NCBI RefSeq assembly: GCF_000938255.1
Contig: NZ_JYMR01000023.1
Span: 372,001 to 436,000, forward strand
DNA from: Bradyrhizobium sp. LTSP849
GTDB lineage: Bacteria; Pseudomonadota; Alphaproteobacteria; Rhizobiales; Xanthobacteraceae
Reading direction: 5' to 3'
DNA length: 64,000 bases
Shown piece after piece: positions 24,398 through 33,555 of this stretch. Within the stretch, counting starts at the first letter, position 1. Each line of letters starts with the position of its first letter. A program made the position numbers and the translations under genes. Below the pieces are notes generated by a model. It was given only the letters and a program-made list of their open reading frames with translations, had not been told where the DNA came from and made no database searches.

Positions 24398-26773
24398 TTG
24401 CGCAACGAGCGGGAGTTTCCTTCTAGCAAGTCCGGGCAGGGCGTGGGCGCACGGCTGCCGCGGAAGGAGGACGACCGCTTGATGCGTGGCCGCGGCCAGT
24501 TCGTCGCCGATATCAGGCTTGCGGGCCTTCAGGACGTCGCGTTCGTGCGTAGCCCGCTGGCGCATGCGCGGATCCGCGGCATCCATGTGCCCGAGCGCTA
24601 TCGCGGCAGTGTGTTCACGGCGGCGGACCTCGTCGGCATCAATCCGATCCGCGCGGTGTCGGCCCTTCCTGGATTCAAGATTTCAGAGCAGCCGGTGCTC
24701 GCGACCGGCAAGGTGCGCCAGGTCGGCGAGCTCGTCGCCATGTGCGTCGCGCCGACGCGCGCCGAAGCCGAGGATATCGCGGCCTCCGTGACGCTGGATC
24801 TGGAAGAGCTGCCCGCGGTCTACGACATGCTGAAGGCGCGCGAGCCGGGTTCGGCCCTGGTGCACGAGCATTGGGGCGACAATGTCTTTCTCGAAACCAA
24901 TTTCGAGGTCGACATTTCCGCAGCACTCGACGCGCCGATCAAGGTGACGCGCGAGATCTCGACCGCGCGGCAATGCATGTCGCCGCTCGAAGGCCGCGGC
25001 GTGGTTGCAACCTTCGACCGTCGGCTCGATCAGCTCACGCTGCATTCGGCAGCGCAGATGCCGCACATCACGCGCAGCGGCCTTGCCGAATGCCTTGGCA
25101 TGGAGGAGGGCCTGATCCGGGTTATCTCGCCCGATGTCGGCGGCGGTTTCGGGCACAAGGGAATTTTGCTGCCCGAGGAGGTCTGCCTGTCCTGGCTGAC
25201 CATGCGCTGTGGCCATCCCGTGCGCTGGACCGAGGATCGCCGCGAGCATCTCGTCGCCAGCTCCAATTGCCGCGAGCACCATTACAGAATCACGCTCTAT
25301 GCCGATCGCGACGGCACGTTGCGCGGCATCGAATGCGAAGCGACCGTGGATTCCGGCGCCTATTCGTCCTATCCGTTCTCTGCCTGTCTCGAAGCAGCGC
25401 AGGTCGCAAGCATCCTGCCTGGTCCCTACAAGATGCCGGCCTATCGATGCCGCACCTTCTCTGTCGCCACCAACAAATGCCCGATCCTGCCCTATCGCGG
25501 CGTGGCGCGCACCGGCGTGTGCTTTGCGCTGGAATTGATGCTCGACCTCGTAGCTGTCGAGGCCGGGCTTGAGCCCGGCGAGGTGCGGCTGCGCAATCTG
25601 GTGCAGCCGGAGCAGATGCCGTTCGACAACATCACCAAGAAACATTTCGACAGCGGCGATTATCCGCAAGCGATGCGGCGCGCACTGACCTCGATCGACA
25701 TCGATGCCATTCGTGCGCGCCAACGCAAAGGCGAATCCGACGGTCGCCGGATCGGCGTCGGCATCTCCATCTATTGCGAGCAGGCCGCCCACGGCACGTC
25801 GGTCTATGCCGGCTGGGGCATCCCGATGGTGCCCGGCCACGAGCAGGCTTCCGCACGGCTGACGCCGGACGGCGGCCTCGAGCTGCGCGTCGGTGTGCAT
25901 TCGCACGGGCAGGGCATGGAGACGACGCTCGCCCAGGTCGCGCATGAAATGCTGGGAATCGACGTCGCAAAGATACGCATCATCCTCGGCGACACCGCGA
26001 TGACACCCTATTCGACCGGCACCTGGGGCTCGCGTTCGATGGTCATGGCGGGCGGCGCGGTGGCGACCGCCTGCCGCGAGCTTGGCGAACGTGCGAGGCG
26101 CATCGGCGCCAAGTTGTTGCAGCATGATCCGGTCTCGGTCGTGTTGCAGAATGGCGAGGTGCGCGGCGTCAATGGCAGCGTCAGCCTCCAGACGATCGCT
26201 CACACCTGGTATCGCCGACCCCAGGATCTGCCGGCCGACGTCGATCCCGGCGGACTGGAAGTGACGCAAGGCTACAAGCCCGTGCGCGACAGCGGCACCT
26301 TCAGCTACGCCGCGCATGCGGCTGTCGTTGCGGTCGACCCTGATGTCGGCGAGGTCGAAATCCTCGACTATGTCATCGTCGAGGATGGCGGCGTGCTGGT
26401 CAATCCGATGGTCGTCGACGGCCAGATCTATGGCGGACTCGCGCAGGGCATCGGCACCGCGCTCTATGAGGAAATGCCGTTCGATGCCTCCGGGCAGCCG
26501 CTGGCGACGACGCTTGCCGACTATCTGCTTCCCGGTGCGACCGAAGTTCCTTCGGCGCGGCTCGATCACATGGAGACGCCGTCGCCCTATACGCAGTTCG
26601 GCGTGAAGGGCATCGGCGAGGGCGGGGCGATTGCGCCGCCTGCCGCGATTGCGAATGCCGTCAACGATGCGCTGCGGCCGCTCGGTGTCGAGCTGATGCA
26701 GTCGCCGATCACGCCCCATCGCGTCGTCACCGCCGTGCTGGCCGCGCGCACGGCCGAAAGGAGCGCGGCATGA
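24398..26773 (+). CDS. Molybdenum hydroxylase large subunit (CoxL/xanthine dehydrogenase family)
   Basis: A 791-residue molybdopterin-cytosine-dinucleotide-type subunit. It opens with VGARLPRKEDDRLMRGRGQFVADI, as CoxL-family proteins do. Cofactor-binding regions include PDVGGGFGHKG and KGIGEGGAIAPPAAIANAV. The active-site loop reads PYRGVARTG, so it lacks the Cys-containing AYxCSFR loop of true CO dehydrogenase and is of the form II kind. It probably hydroxylates an N-heterocycle or aldehyde. The start is uncertain: TTG at 24398 has AAGGAG nine bases before it, and GTG at 24380 is possible. It overlaps the next gene by 4 bases. Confidence 0.88.
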   Translation: MRNEREFPSSKSGQGVGARLPRKEDDRLMRGRGQFVADIRLAGLQDVAFVRSPLAHARIRGIHVPERYRGSVFTAADLVGINPIRAVSALPGFKISEQPVLATGKVRQVGELVAMCVAPTRAEAEDIAASVTLDLEELPAVYDMLKAREPGSALVHEHWGDNVFLETNFEVDISAALDAPIKVTREISTARQCMSPLEGRGVVATFDRRLDQLTLHSAAQMPHITRSGLAECLGMEEGLIRVISPDVGGGFGHKGILLPEEVCLSWLTMRCGHPVRWTEDRREHLVASSNCREHHYRITLYADRDGTLRGIECEATVDSGAYSSYPFSACLEAAQVASILPGPYKMPAYRCRTFSVATNKCPILPYRGVARTGVCFALELMLDLVAVEAGLEPGEVRLRNLVQPEQMPFDNITKKHFDSGDYPQAMRRALTSIDIDAIRARQRKGESDGRRIGVGISIYCEQAAHGTSVYAGWGIPMVPGHEQASARLTPDGGLELRVGVHSHGQGMETTLAQVAHEMLGIDVAKIRIILGDTAMTPYSTGTWGSRSMVMAGGAVATACRELGERARRIGAKLLQHDPVSVVLQNGEVRGVNGSVSLQTIAHTWYRRPQDLPADVDPGGLEVTQGYKPVRDSGTFSYAAHAAVVAVDPDVGEVEILDYVIVEDGGVLVNPMVVDGQIYGGLAQGIGTALYEEMPFDASGQPLATTLADYLLPGATEVPSARLDHMETPSPYTQFGVKGIGEGGAIAPPAAIANAVNDALRPLGVELMQSPITPHRVVTAVLAARTAERSAA

Positions 26774-27606
26774 AGCCTGCGCCGTTCGGCTATGAGCGTC
26801 CACGCGATCTCAACTCCGCGCTGTCGATGTTGGCTGCGGCAGGCGGATCGGCGAAGGTCATCGCAGGTGGCCAGTCGCTCGGCCCGATGCTCAATTTGCG
26901 GCTGGTGCAGCCGGAGCTGGTGGTCGATATCTCCGGCCTTGCCGAGCTCAAGCAGGCGGAGCTTCGCGACGGCGAGCTGGTGCTCGGCGCTTTGGTCACG
27001 CATGCCGACATCGAGGACGGGCGCACGGCGGATGTGACACGTGGCGCCATGCGCGGTGTCGCGGCCAACATCGCCTATCGCGCGGTGCGCAACCGCGGCA
27101 CCATCGGTGGGTCGCTCAGCCATGCCGATCCCGCCGCGGACTGGATTTCCGCGCTCGCCGCGTTGGGCGCGCGGGTCGCGCTGCGCAGTCTGGCCGGGGC
27201 GCGTGTGATGGCGATCGAGGCGTTCGTGGTCGGTGCGCTGGAATCGGCGCTGCACGCCGGCGAAATCGTCGAGGCGGTCCATGTGCCGCCACGGCCGGTC
27301 TCGGCGCATTGGGGTTATGCCAAGAGCTGCCGCAAGACCGGCGAGTTCGCCCACGCCATTGGCGCGGTGCTGGTCGATCCTGCCAGGGCTTCCGCCCGCG
27401 TCGTGATCGGTGCGATCGACACAGTGCCGATCGTTTTGACCGACGCGGCCGAGCTGTTCGGAGGACGGGTTGCGGCCGACTACAAGCAGCGTTTCGACGC
27501 TCGCGTTGCCGATGCGCTGCTGGCGAAGGCCGGCATCAGTGACGCAGCCGAGCGCCATATCCATGTCAGCGTGTTGAAGCGTGCCGTCCACGAGGCCGCC
27601 GCATGA
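26770..27606 (+). CDS. Molybdenum hydroxylase FAD-binding (medium) subunit
   Basis: A 278-residue CoxM-type subunit that passes electrons from the iron-sulfur subunit to the acceptor. The two FAD motifs are AGGQSLGPMLNLRL near residue 33 and the GTIGGSLSHADPAAD segment near 110. It starts in an ATGA overlap with the large subunit and ends in another with the Fe-S subunit, so the three are translated together. Confidence 0.92.
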   Translation: MKPAPFGYERPRDLNSALSMLAAAGGSAKVIAGGQSLGPMLNLRLVQPELVVDISGLAELKQAELRDGELVLGALVTHADIEDGRTADVTRGAMRGVAANIAYRAVRNRGTIGGSLSHADPAADWISALAALGARVALRSLAGARVMAIEAFVVGALESALHAGEIVEAVHVPPRPVSAHWGYAKSCRKTGEFAHAIGAVLVDPARASARVVIGAIDTVPIVLTDAAELFGGRVAADYKQRFDARVADALLAKAGISDAAERHIHVSVLKRAVHEAAA

Positions 27607-28796
27607 ACACGATCGCCCTCAACGTCAACCGTCGCGCGTTGGAGGCGCTGGCCGAGCCGCGCACCAGCCTTGCTGATTTCGTCCGCGACAAGCTCGATCT
27701 GACCGGCACGCATCTGGGCTGCGAGCACGGCGTTTGCGGCGCCTGCACCGTGCTGCTCGACGGCGTGCCGGCGCGGTCCTGCATCACCTATGCAGCGGCA
27801 TGCGAGGGCGCCGACATCACCACGATCGAAGGTCTCGACGAGGACGAGGTCACAGTCGAGCTTCGCGCCGCCTTCACCCGGGAGCATGCCCTGCAATGCG
27901 GCTATTGCACCCCGGGGATGCTGGTCTCGGCGCGAGACCTCGTGCTGCGTTTGCCGGATGCCGACGAGCGGCGAATTCGCGTGGGCCTGAGCGGCAATCT
28001 CTGCCGCTGCACCGGCTATGTCGGAATCGTACGCGCGGTGCAGTCCGTGATCGAGGCCCGGCGCGCGCGCAACATCGCGCCGCAAGCCGATGGTGGACGG
28101 ACCAGCCTTGGTCCTGTCGGATCGGGGCGTGCTGCGCTTGGCTCGAACGAGCAGCCGCCGCGGCCTGCGCGGCAGGAGTTCGCGCCGGCATCGGACGGCG
28201 TCGCGCCGGGAGTCATTCCGGACTTCATCCCCGCAACCGTTCTGGAGCAGCGCTTCACGCTGCCGCATGCGCCGGCAAAAGTGTTTGCGATGTTCGACGA
28301 TATCGCGGGCATCGCAGCCTGCCTTCCCGGCGTATCGCTGACGGCGCCGCCAAGCCCGGAGCGCGTCGAGGGCGCGATCCGCGTCAGGCTCGGGCCGATC
28401 GCGGCGGCCTTCGAAGGAGCCGCACGCGTCGAACGCGATCCCGCGACGCTCTCAGGCCGCATCATTGGTATCGGCACCGACCGGCGCAGCCATTCGGCGA
28501 CGCAGGGGGAAATCCGCTATCGCCTGGTCCCGCTCGATGGCGGGGCTGCCACAACCGTCGAACTGTCGATCGGCTACACGCTCACGGGAATGCTGGCCCA
28601 AATCGGTCGTCCCGGCTTGGTGCGCGATCTCGCCAGACGTCTGGTTGCAGAGTTCGCCGGCAATCTCGATCGGCACATGTCGGGTGCGTCGCCGCGAGAG
28701 ACCACCCCGGCGGAGCTCAGCTTCTGGTCGATTGTCTCCGGCGTCGTCCGTGCCCGCATCGCGCGCTTCTTTGGCCGCGGGGACGAGCCGGGATGA
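27603..28796 (+). CDS. Molybdenum hydroxylase [2Fe-2S] subunit fused to a CoxG/SRPBCC domain
   Basis: A 397-residue fusion. Residues 1 to about 155 are the iron-sulfur subunit with both clusters: the plant-type CEHGVCGACTVLLDG and the second CGYCTPGM...GNLCRCTGY. After a Pro/Ala-rich linker (about 160-205), residues 210-350 are a CoxG-like SRPBCC domain (FDDIAGIAACLPGVSL). The C-terminus (FWSIVSGVVRARIARFF) is an amphipathic or membrane-associating helix. CoxG-type proteins help recruit such hydroxylases to the membrane or link them to quinones, so the fusion may tether the enzyme there (inferred). It is 83 bases before the ABC binding-protein gene. Confidence 0.9.
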   Translation: MNTIALNVNRRALEALAEPRTSLADFVRDKLDLTGTHLGCEHGVCGACTVLLDGVPARSCITYAAACEGADITTIEGLDEDEVTVELRAAFTREHALQCGYCTPGMLVSARDLVLRLPDADERRIRVGLSGNLCRCTGYVGIVRAVQSVIEARRARNIAPQADGGRTSLGPVGSGRAALGSNEQPPRPARQEFAPASDGVAPGVIPDFIPATVLEQRFTLPHAPAKVFAMFDDIAGIAACLPGVSLTAPPSPERVEGAIRVRLGPIAAAFEGAARVERDPATLSGRIIGIGTDRRSHSATQGEIRYRLVPLDGGAATTVELSIGYTLTGMLAQIGRPGLVRDLARRLVAEFAGNLDRHMSGASPRETTPAELSFWSIVSGVVRARIARFFGRGDEPG

Positions 28797-28879
28797 CGGA
28801 TCGGTGTGCGCGCACACCGCGGGAGTGACGAAACCTGGACTGCCATAGAGATCAACAGCGTGGGATTTGGAGAGACAAC

Positions 28880-30034
28880 ATGACACGAGCACTCGGACTG
28901 GTTCGGACAATCGCGCTGGCGACGGCCTTGTTCGGTGGCGCCGCGCAGGCGCAGACCATCAAGATCGGCGTCAACGAACCGCTCACCGGCGCGTTCGCGG
29001 CGTCCGGCACCTATGTCGTCAACGGCGCCAAGATCGCCGCCGACGAGATCAATGCCAAGGGCGGCATTTTGGGCAAGAAGATCGAGCTCGTGATCGAGGA
29101 CAACAAGAGCAACCCGACCGAAGCGGCGGCCGTGGCGGAGAAGCTCATTACCAGCGACAAGGTGCCGGTCCTGATGGGCGCCTGGGGCTCGAGCCTGACG
29201 CTCGCCGTGATGCCGAAGCTGATCGAATATGAGACGGCGATGGTGGTGGAGACCTCGTCCTCGGGCAAGATCACGACCACCGGCAATCCCTTCATCTTCC
29301 GCATCTCGCCGCCCTCGGCGGTCGAGGCGGCTGCGTTCAAGGGCATCGTCGACAAGCTCGCCTTGAAGAAGGTCGACTTCCTCGTCATCAACAATGACTG
29401 GGGCCGCGGCACCGCCGAGGACTTCAGCAAGATGATGAAGGACAAGGGCATCAGCATCGGCCTTGTCGAAACCATGGATCAGGGCGCGCAGGACATGAGC
29501 GCTCAGCTTTCCAAGATCAAGAGCTCGGATTCCGAGACGGTCATCGTCACGACCGCGGTCGACCAGCTGACGCTGATCTTCAAGCAGGCCGCCGCGTTGG
29601 GCCTGAAGAAGCGCATCATCACCACCGGCGGCTCGCAGAACCCGGACCAGATCATCGCCCAGGCGGGAGCAGCCGCCAACGGCACCATGCATCTGACCAC
29701 CTTCCTGCCCTGGTTCCCCGACAAGACGCCGAATCCGGAAGCAACCAACTATTTCATCTCGGAATGGAAGAAGCGCGGCTTCGAGTTCGCCGGTTGCACC
29801 GAGAGTTTTCGCGGCTATGACGGTATCCGCACTGTGGCGGCCGCGATCGAGAAGGCCGGCAAGGCCGAGCCGGCTGCGATCAAGGCGGCGTTCTGGGACA
29901 TCAATATCAAGGGGCTCAACGGCGACATCGTGTTCCGCAAATCCGGTCCGGAAGGCAAGGAGAGCGGGCAGAGCCAGCCGAACGTGTATCTGATCGAGAT
30001 CAACGACGGCAAGGTCGAGATGAAGACGCTCTAG
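28880..30034 (+). CDS. ABC transporter substrate-binding protein, branched-chain type
   Basis: A 384-residue LivJ-type periplasmic protein with a signal peptide of about 24 residues (MTRALGLVRTIALATALFGG, then AAQAQ). The mature start IKIGVNEPLTGAFAASGTYV and the segment NGAKIAADEINAKGG are family hallmarks. Four liv genes follow after 126 bases, so this is the binding protein of a complete importer. Linkage to the molybdenum hydroxylase suggests an aromatic or heterocyclic ligand rather than leucine. Confidence 0.92.
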   Translation: MTRALGLVRTIALATALFGGAAQAQTIKIGVNEPLTGAFAASGTYVVNGAKIAADEINAKGGILGKKIELVIEDNKSNPTEAAAVAEKLITSDKVPVLMGAWGSSLTLAVMPKLIEYETAMVVETSSSGKITTTGNPFIFRISPPSAVEAAAFKGIVDKLALKKVDFLVINNDWGRGTAEDFSKMMKDKGISIGLVETMDQGAQDMSAQLSKIKSSDSETVIVTTAVDQLTLIFKQAAALGLKKRIITTGGSQNPDQIIAQAGAAANGTMHLTTFLPWFPDKTPNPEATNYFISEWKKRGFEFAGCTESFRGYDGIRTVAAAIEKAGKAEPAAIKAAFWDINIKGLNGDIVFRKSGPEGKESGQSQPNVYLIEINDGKVEMKTL

Positions 30035-30082
30035 AGCATGATCCGGAAAAGTGTGAAGCGGTTTTCCGAAAAGATCATGCTC
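30034..30082. repeat. Palindromic intergenic repeat (Bradyrhizobium-type)
   Basis: Outer arms GAGCATGATC (30034-30043) and GATCATGCTC (30073-30082) are perfect complements. Inner arms CGGAAAA (30044-30050) and TTTTCCG (30062-30068) also pair. The repeat begins at the last base of the binding-protein stop codon. I recognise it as a dispersed palindrome common in Bradyrhizobium and related genomes. It can form a long hairpin that may stabilise the upstream mRNA or reduce read-through into the permease genes. Confidence 0.75.
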
Positions 30083-30160
30083 AAACAATAACCTCGGCGA
30101 TCATGGGCGAGGGCGGCACATCGCGGCCCTCGCTCATATGCGGCTCATTCGGGAACAGCC

Positions 30161-31033
30161 TTGAGCGAATTTCTTCAGCATCTGGTCAACATGCTTGTGC
30201 TCGGCGGCACCTATGCGCTGCTCGGCATCGGGCTCACGCTGATCTTCGGCATCATGAACGTCGTGAACTTCACGCACGGCGTGCTGTATACGTTCGGCGC
30301 CTACGTCATGTTCATCGTCGTGCAACAGCTCGGGCTGAACTTCTTCCTTGCACTGCCCGTCGCGGTGCTGGCCGGATGGCTGTTGGGCGCGGCCATCGAG
30401 CTGACATTGCTGCGGCCGCTGCGCGGTTCCGACATCGACACCACGATGCTGGTGATGATCGGCGCCTGGATCGCCATGCAGTCGGGCACGCTGTGGATCT
30501 GGGGCGGCGTCGCGAAATCGGTGACAACGCCGTTTCCGGAGTCGCCGCTCGTGCTGGGGCCGGTGTCCGTGTCCTGGCTCCGCTTGTTCGTGCTCGCCGC
30601 CGCGGCATTGTTGATCGTGGTGACGTACCTCCTGATCAACAAGACGAGCCTCGGCCGCGCGATGCGGGCGACGTTCCAGGACCACGACACGGCGTCGCTG
30701 ATGGGCGTCAATGTCGACATGATCTACACCTCGACTTTCGCAATCGGGTCCAGCCTTGCCGCCGCGGCGGGGGCTCTGCTCGGTCCGGTTTACGTGATCT
30801 TCCCGCAGATGGGCGACCTTGCCGCCGTCAAGGCGTTCGCAATCGTCATTCTGGGGGGCCTCGGCAACATCACCGGCGCGGTGATCGGTGGCTTCATCCT
30901 GGCGTTGGCGGAGGAGCTTGGTGCCGGCTACGTCTCGTCCGGCTATCGTGACGCGATGGGCTTCCTGATCATCATCGCGGTCCTCATCTTCAAACCGACC
31001 GGCTTGTTCGCGCGCGCGGAGCGCGTCGGATGA
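30161..31033 (+). CDS. livH: Branched-chain-type ABC transporter permease (LivH)
   Basis: A 290-residue membrane protein with about eight hydrophobic segments. The LivH signature GIGLTLIFGIMNVVNFTHG is near residue 22, and FAIVILGGLGNITGAVIGGF near residue 230. The start is TTG at 30161 with GGGAA before it; no in-frame ATG precedes it. It pairs with the LivM gene, which overlaps its stop by 4 bases. Confidence 0.92.
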   Translation: MSEFLQHLVNMLVLGGTYALLGIGLTLIFGIMNVVNFTHGVLYTFGAYVMFIVVQQLGLNFFLALPVAVLAGWLLGAAIELTLLRPLRGSDIDTTMLVMIGAWIAMQSGTLWIWGGVAKSVTTPFPESPLVLGPVSVSWLRLFVLAAAALLIVVTYLLINKTSLGRAMRATFQDHDTASLMGVNVDMIYTSTFAIGSSLAAAAGALLGPVYVIFPQMGDLAAVKAFAIVILGGLGNITGAVIGGFILALAEELGAGYVSSGYRDAMGFLIIIAVLIFKPTGLFARAERVG

Positions 31034-32076
31034 GGATAGTCGTCACCATTCTCGCCGTCGCAGCCCTTGCCTCGGTGCCGCTCTGGCTGCGCGATCCCTA
31101 CCTTCTGAACGCGCTGATCACGACCGGAATCTTCATCATCGGCGCGATGAGCCTCAATCTGCTGCTCGGCTTCACCGGGCAGCTCAGCCTCGGTCACATC
31201 GCCTTCTTCGGCATCGGGGCCTATGTCAGCGCGCTGACATCGCTCGGCTTCGACATCGGCCTGCCCGGCGGCGTGCGCCTGGTCCACGAGCCCTGGCCGC
31301 CGATCGTGGGACTTGTGTTTGCAATCCTGATTGCAGGACTGTGCGGCTATTTTGTCGGACTGCTCTCGTTCCGGGTTCGCGGCGCCTATTTCGTCATTGT
31401 CACGATCTCCTTTGCCGAGGTCGTCCGGCTGGTCGCGTTGAATTGGGTCGAGCTGACGCAGGGACCGCTGGCGCTGACCAACATTCCCTCCATCGTGCTG
31501 CCTTTGTCCGGCTTCGGCGAGCTGACATTGCGGACCAAGCTACAGAACTATTATCTCGTGCTGGTGGTGGCTCTCGTTGCCTATCTCCTGATCGCACGCC
31601 TCGTTCATTCGCATTTCGGCCGTGCAATGCGCGGGTTGATGGAGAACGAGACGCTGGCGGTCTCCGTTGGCATCGACGTGACGAAGACGCTGACGCTGGC
31701 GGCGGTGATCTCGGCTGCGATCGCAGGCGCGGCCGGCAGTCTCTACGCGCACTATATCCGGATCATCGATCCGGAGGTGTTTGCCTTCATCAACACCGTC
31801 ACCATGGTGATCATGGTCATCAGCGGCGGCAAGGGCTCGCTCGCAGGCCCCGTCGTCGGCGGCCTGATCTTCGGTCTGCTGCCGGTCGCGCTGCGTCCGA
31901 TCATGGCGCCGGAAGCGCAGTGGATTGCCTATGGCGGTGTGCTGATGGCCATTCTGTTCGTGCTGCCGCGCGGCATCGTGCCGTCGCTCGCGCAGCGATT
32001 GGTGCGGAGACGGAGCGGGACGGCGGCGCTGGCGCCGGTGGCCCTCGCCGAGACAGCCGCCAAGGAGCAGGCGTGA
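31030..32076 (+). CDS. livM: Branched-chain-type ABC transporter permease (LivM)
   Basis: A 348-residue permease with N-terminal hydrophobic segments and the LivM segments MSLNLLLGFTGQLSLGHIAF and VISGGKGSLAGPVVGGLIFG. It forms the membrane channel with LivH. The ATG overlaps the livH stop, and its own stop overlaps the next ATG, which shows tight coupling. Confidence 0.92.
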   Translation: MRIVVTILAVAALASVPLWLRDPYLLNALITTGIFIIGAMSLNLLLGFTGQLSLGHIAFFGIGAYVSALTSLGFDIGLPGGVRLVHEPWPPIVGLVFAILIAGLCGYFVGLLSFRVRGAYFVIVTISFAEVVRLVALNWVELTQGPLALTNIPSIVLPLSGFGELTLRTKLQNYYLVLVVALVAYLLIARLVHSHFGRAMRGLMENETLAVSVGIDVTKTLTLAAVISAAIAGAAGSLYAHYIRIIDPEVFAFINTVTMVIMVISGGKGSLAGPVVGGLIFGLLPVALRPIMAPEAQWIAYGGVLMAILFVLPRGIVPSLAQRLVRRRSGTAALAPVALAETAAKEQA

Positions 32077-32858
32077 TGACGGCGCGCAGCGTTGCCATGA
32101 CGATCGAGCAGGTCGCGGTCCGCTTCGGCGGGCTCGTCGCGATCTCCGACATGAGCTTCACCGTCGGAGAGGGCGAGATCGTCAGCCTGATCGGGCCGAA
32201 CGGCGCCGGCAAGACCACCGCCTTCAATGTCATGACCGGTTTCCTGGAGCCGAGCGCAGGGCGTGTCACCTATCGCGACACCGCGCTCAACGGATTGAAG
32301 CCGCATCAGATCGCGGATCTCGGCCTGATCCGGACGTTTCAGCGCACCAGCGTGTTTCCCAACGACACCGTCTACGACAATCTCCTGATCGGGCTGCATC
32401 GCCAGGGCAGGGTGCGGCTGCTTGACGCGATCCTGGGGTTGCCGGGCGCGCGCGCTTCGGAGCGCAAGTTGCGGCAACGCGCGAGCGAGCTGATCGAATG
32501 GGTCGGTCTCGAACGCCGTGCCCACGATGCAGCCGGGTCGCTCTCCTATGGCGAGCAACGGCTGGTCGGCGTCGCGCTGGCGCTCGCAGCGGAGCCATCG
32601 ATGCTGCTGCTCGACGAACCCGTCTCGGGCATGAATGCCTCCGAAACCCACCGGTTCGTTGAACTCATTCGCGACATCCGCAGCCGCGGCATCACGATCC
32701 TGCTGGTCGAGCATGACATGCCGATGGTGATGACCGTCTCTGATCGCATCGTGGTGCTCAATTACGGCCGCATCATCGCCGAGGGGAGCCCGGATGTGAT
32801 CCGCAACGATCCGGCCGTGATCGAGGCCTATCTCGGACATGGAGCGGCGCGTGCTTGA
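32076..32858 (+). CDS. livG: Branched-chain-type ABC transporter ATPase (LivG)
   Basis: A 260-residue ATPase. Walker A is GPNGAGKTT, the Q-loop region is LIRTFQRTSVF, the signature is the divergent LSYGEQRLVGVALALA typical of LivG, Walker B is LLLDEPVSGMN and the switch His lies in VEHDM. The start could be ATG at 32076 or the adjacent GTG at 32073. It overlaps livF by 20 bases. Confidence 0.92.
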   Translation: MTARSVAMTIEQVAVRFGGLVAISDMSFTVGEGEIVSLIGPNGAGKTTAFNVMTGFLEPSAGRVTYRDTALNGLKPHQIADLGLIRTFQRTSVFPNDTVYDNLLIGLHRQGRVRLLDAILGLPGARASERKLRQRASELIEWVGLERRAHDAAGSLSYGEQRLVGVALALAAEPSMLLLDEPVSGMNASETHRFVELIRDIRSRGITILLVEHDMPMVMTVSDRIVVLNYGRIIAEGSPDVIRNDPAVIEAYLGHGAARA

Positions 32859-33555
32859 GATTCGCGACATGGTGTGCGGCTATGGCGGCGTCACCGCGCT
32901 GCGCGGCATTTCGCTCGACGTGAAGGCCGGGCAACTGGTCGCGCTGATCGGCGCCAATGGCGCCGGCAAGAGCACGACGCTGCGCGCGATCTCGGGACTG
33001 GCGCCGCCGCGCTCGGGCCAGATGCGGTTCGAGGGCATCGACATCACCGGGGCCAAGCCGCCGCGGGTGCTGGCCAGCGGAATTGCGCATTGTCCGGAAG
33101 GGCGGCGGGTGTTTCCGCACATGAGCGTGGAAGAAAATCTCGACATGGGGGCTTATCTCCGTCGTGGTTCAGGCGAGATCGCGTCCGATCGCGATCGCAT
33201 CTATGTGGAATTTCCGCGGCTCGCCGAGCGGCGCCGGCAGGCGGCGGGCACGCTGTCCGGAGGCGAGCAGCAGATGCTCGCGATCGGACGGGCGCTGATG
33301 TCGCGGCCGCGGCTGATCATGTTCGACGAGCCGTCGCTCGGGCTTGCCCCCAACATCGTCGAGCGGACCTTTGCGATCATCCGCAGCATTCGCGATGCCG
33401 GCACCACGGTGCTGCTGGTCGAGCAGAATGCGTTTGCCGCGCTCGAGATGTGCGACCATGCCTATCTGCTCGAGAACGGCCGCATCGTGCTGTCCGGGGC
33501 CGGCACTGAGCTGATCGAGAACGCGCATGTGCGGAAGGCCTATCTCGGTGGATGA
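32839..33555 (+). CDS. livF: Branched-chain-type ABC transporter ATPase (LivF)
   Basis: A 238-residue ATPase of the LivF type. Walker A is GANGAGKST, the signature LSGGEQQMLAIGRALM, Walker B LIMFDEPSLGLAP, and the tail VLLVEQNAFAALEM. It is the second ATPase of the importer. Its 3' end overlaps the small Rieske gene that follows, suggesting the latter belongs to the operon. Confidence 0.92.
   Translation: MERRVLEIRDMVCGYGGVTALRGISLDVKAGQLVALIGANGAGKSTTLRAISGLAPPRSGQMRFEGIDITGAKPPRVLASGIAHCPEGRRVFPHMSVEENLDMGAYLRRGSGEIASDRDRIYVEFPRLAERRRQAAGTLSGGEQQMLAIGRALMSRPRLIMFDEPSLGLAPNIVERTFAIIRSIRDAGTTVLLVEQNAFAALEMCDHAYLLENGRIVLSGAGTELIENAHVRKAYLGG

Noticed and set aside
24683..26803. 706-codon minus-strand open frame opposite the molybdenum hydroxylase
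   Set aside because: It is antisense to a clear CoxL-family gene and shows no recognisable motif.
24398..28796. Aerobic CO dehydrogenase
   Set aside because: The large subunit lacks the AYxCSFR active-site loop of true CO dehydrogenase; the loop reads PYRGVARTG.
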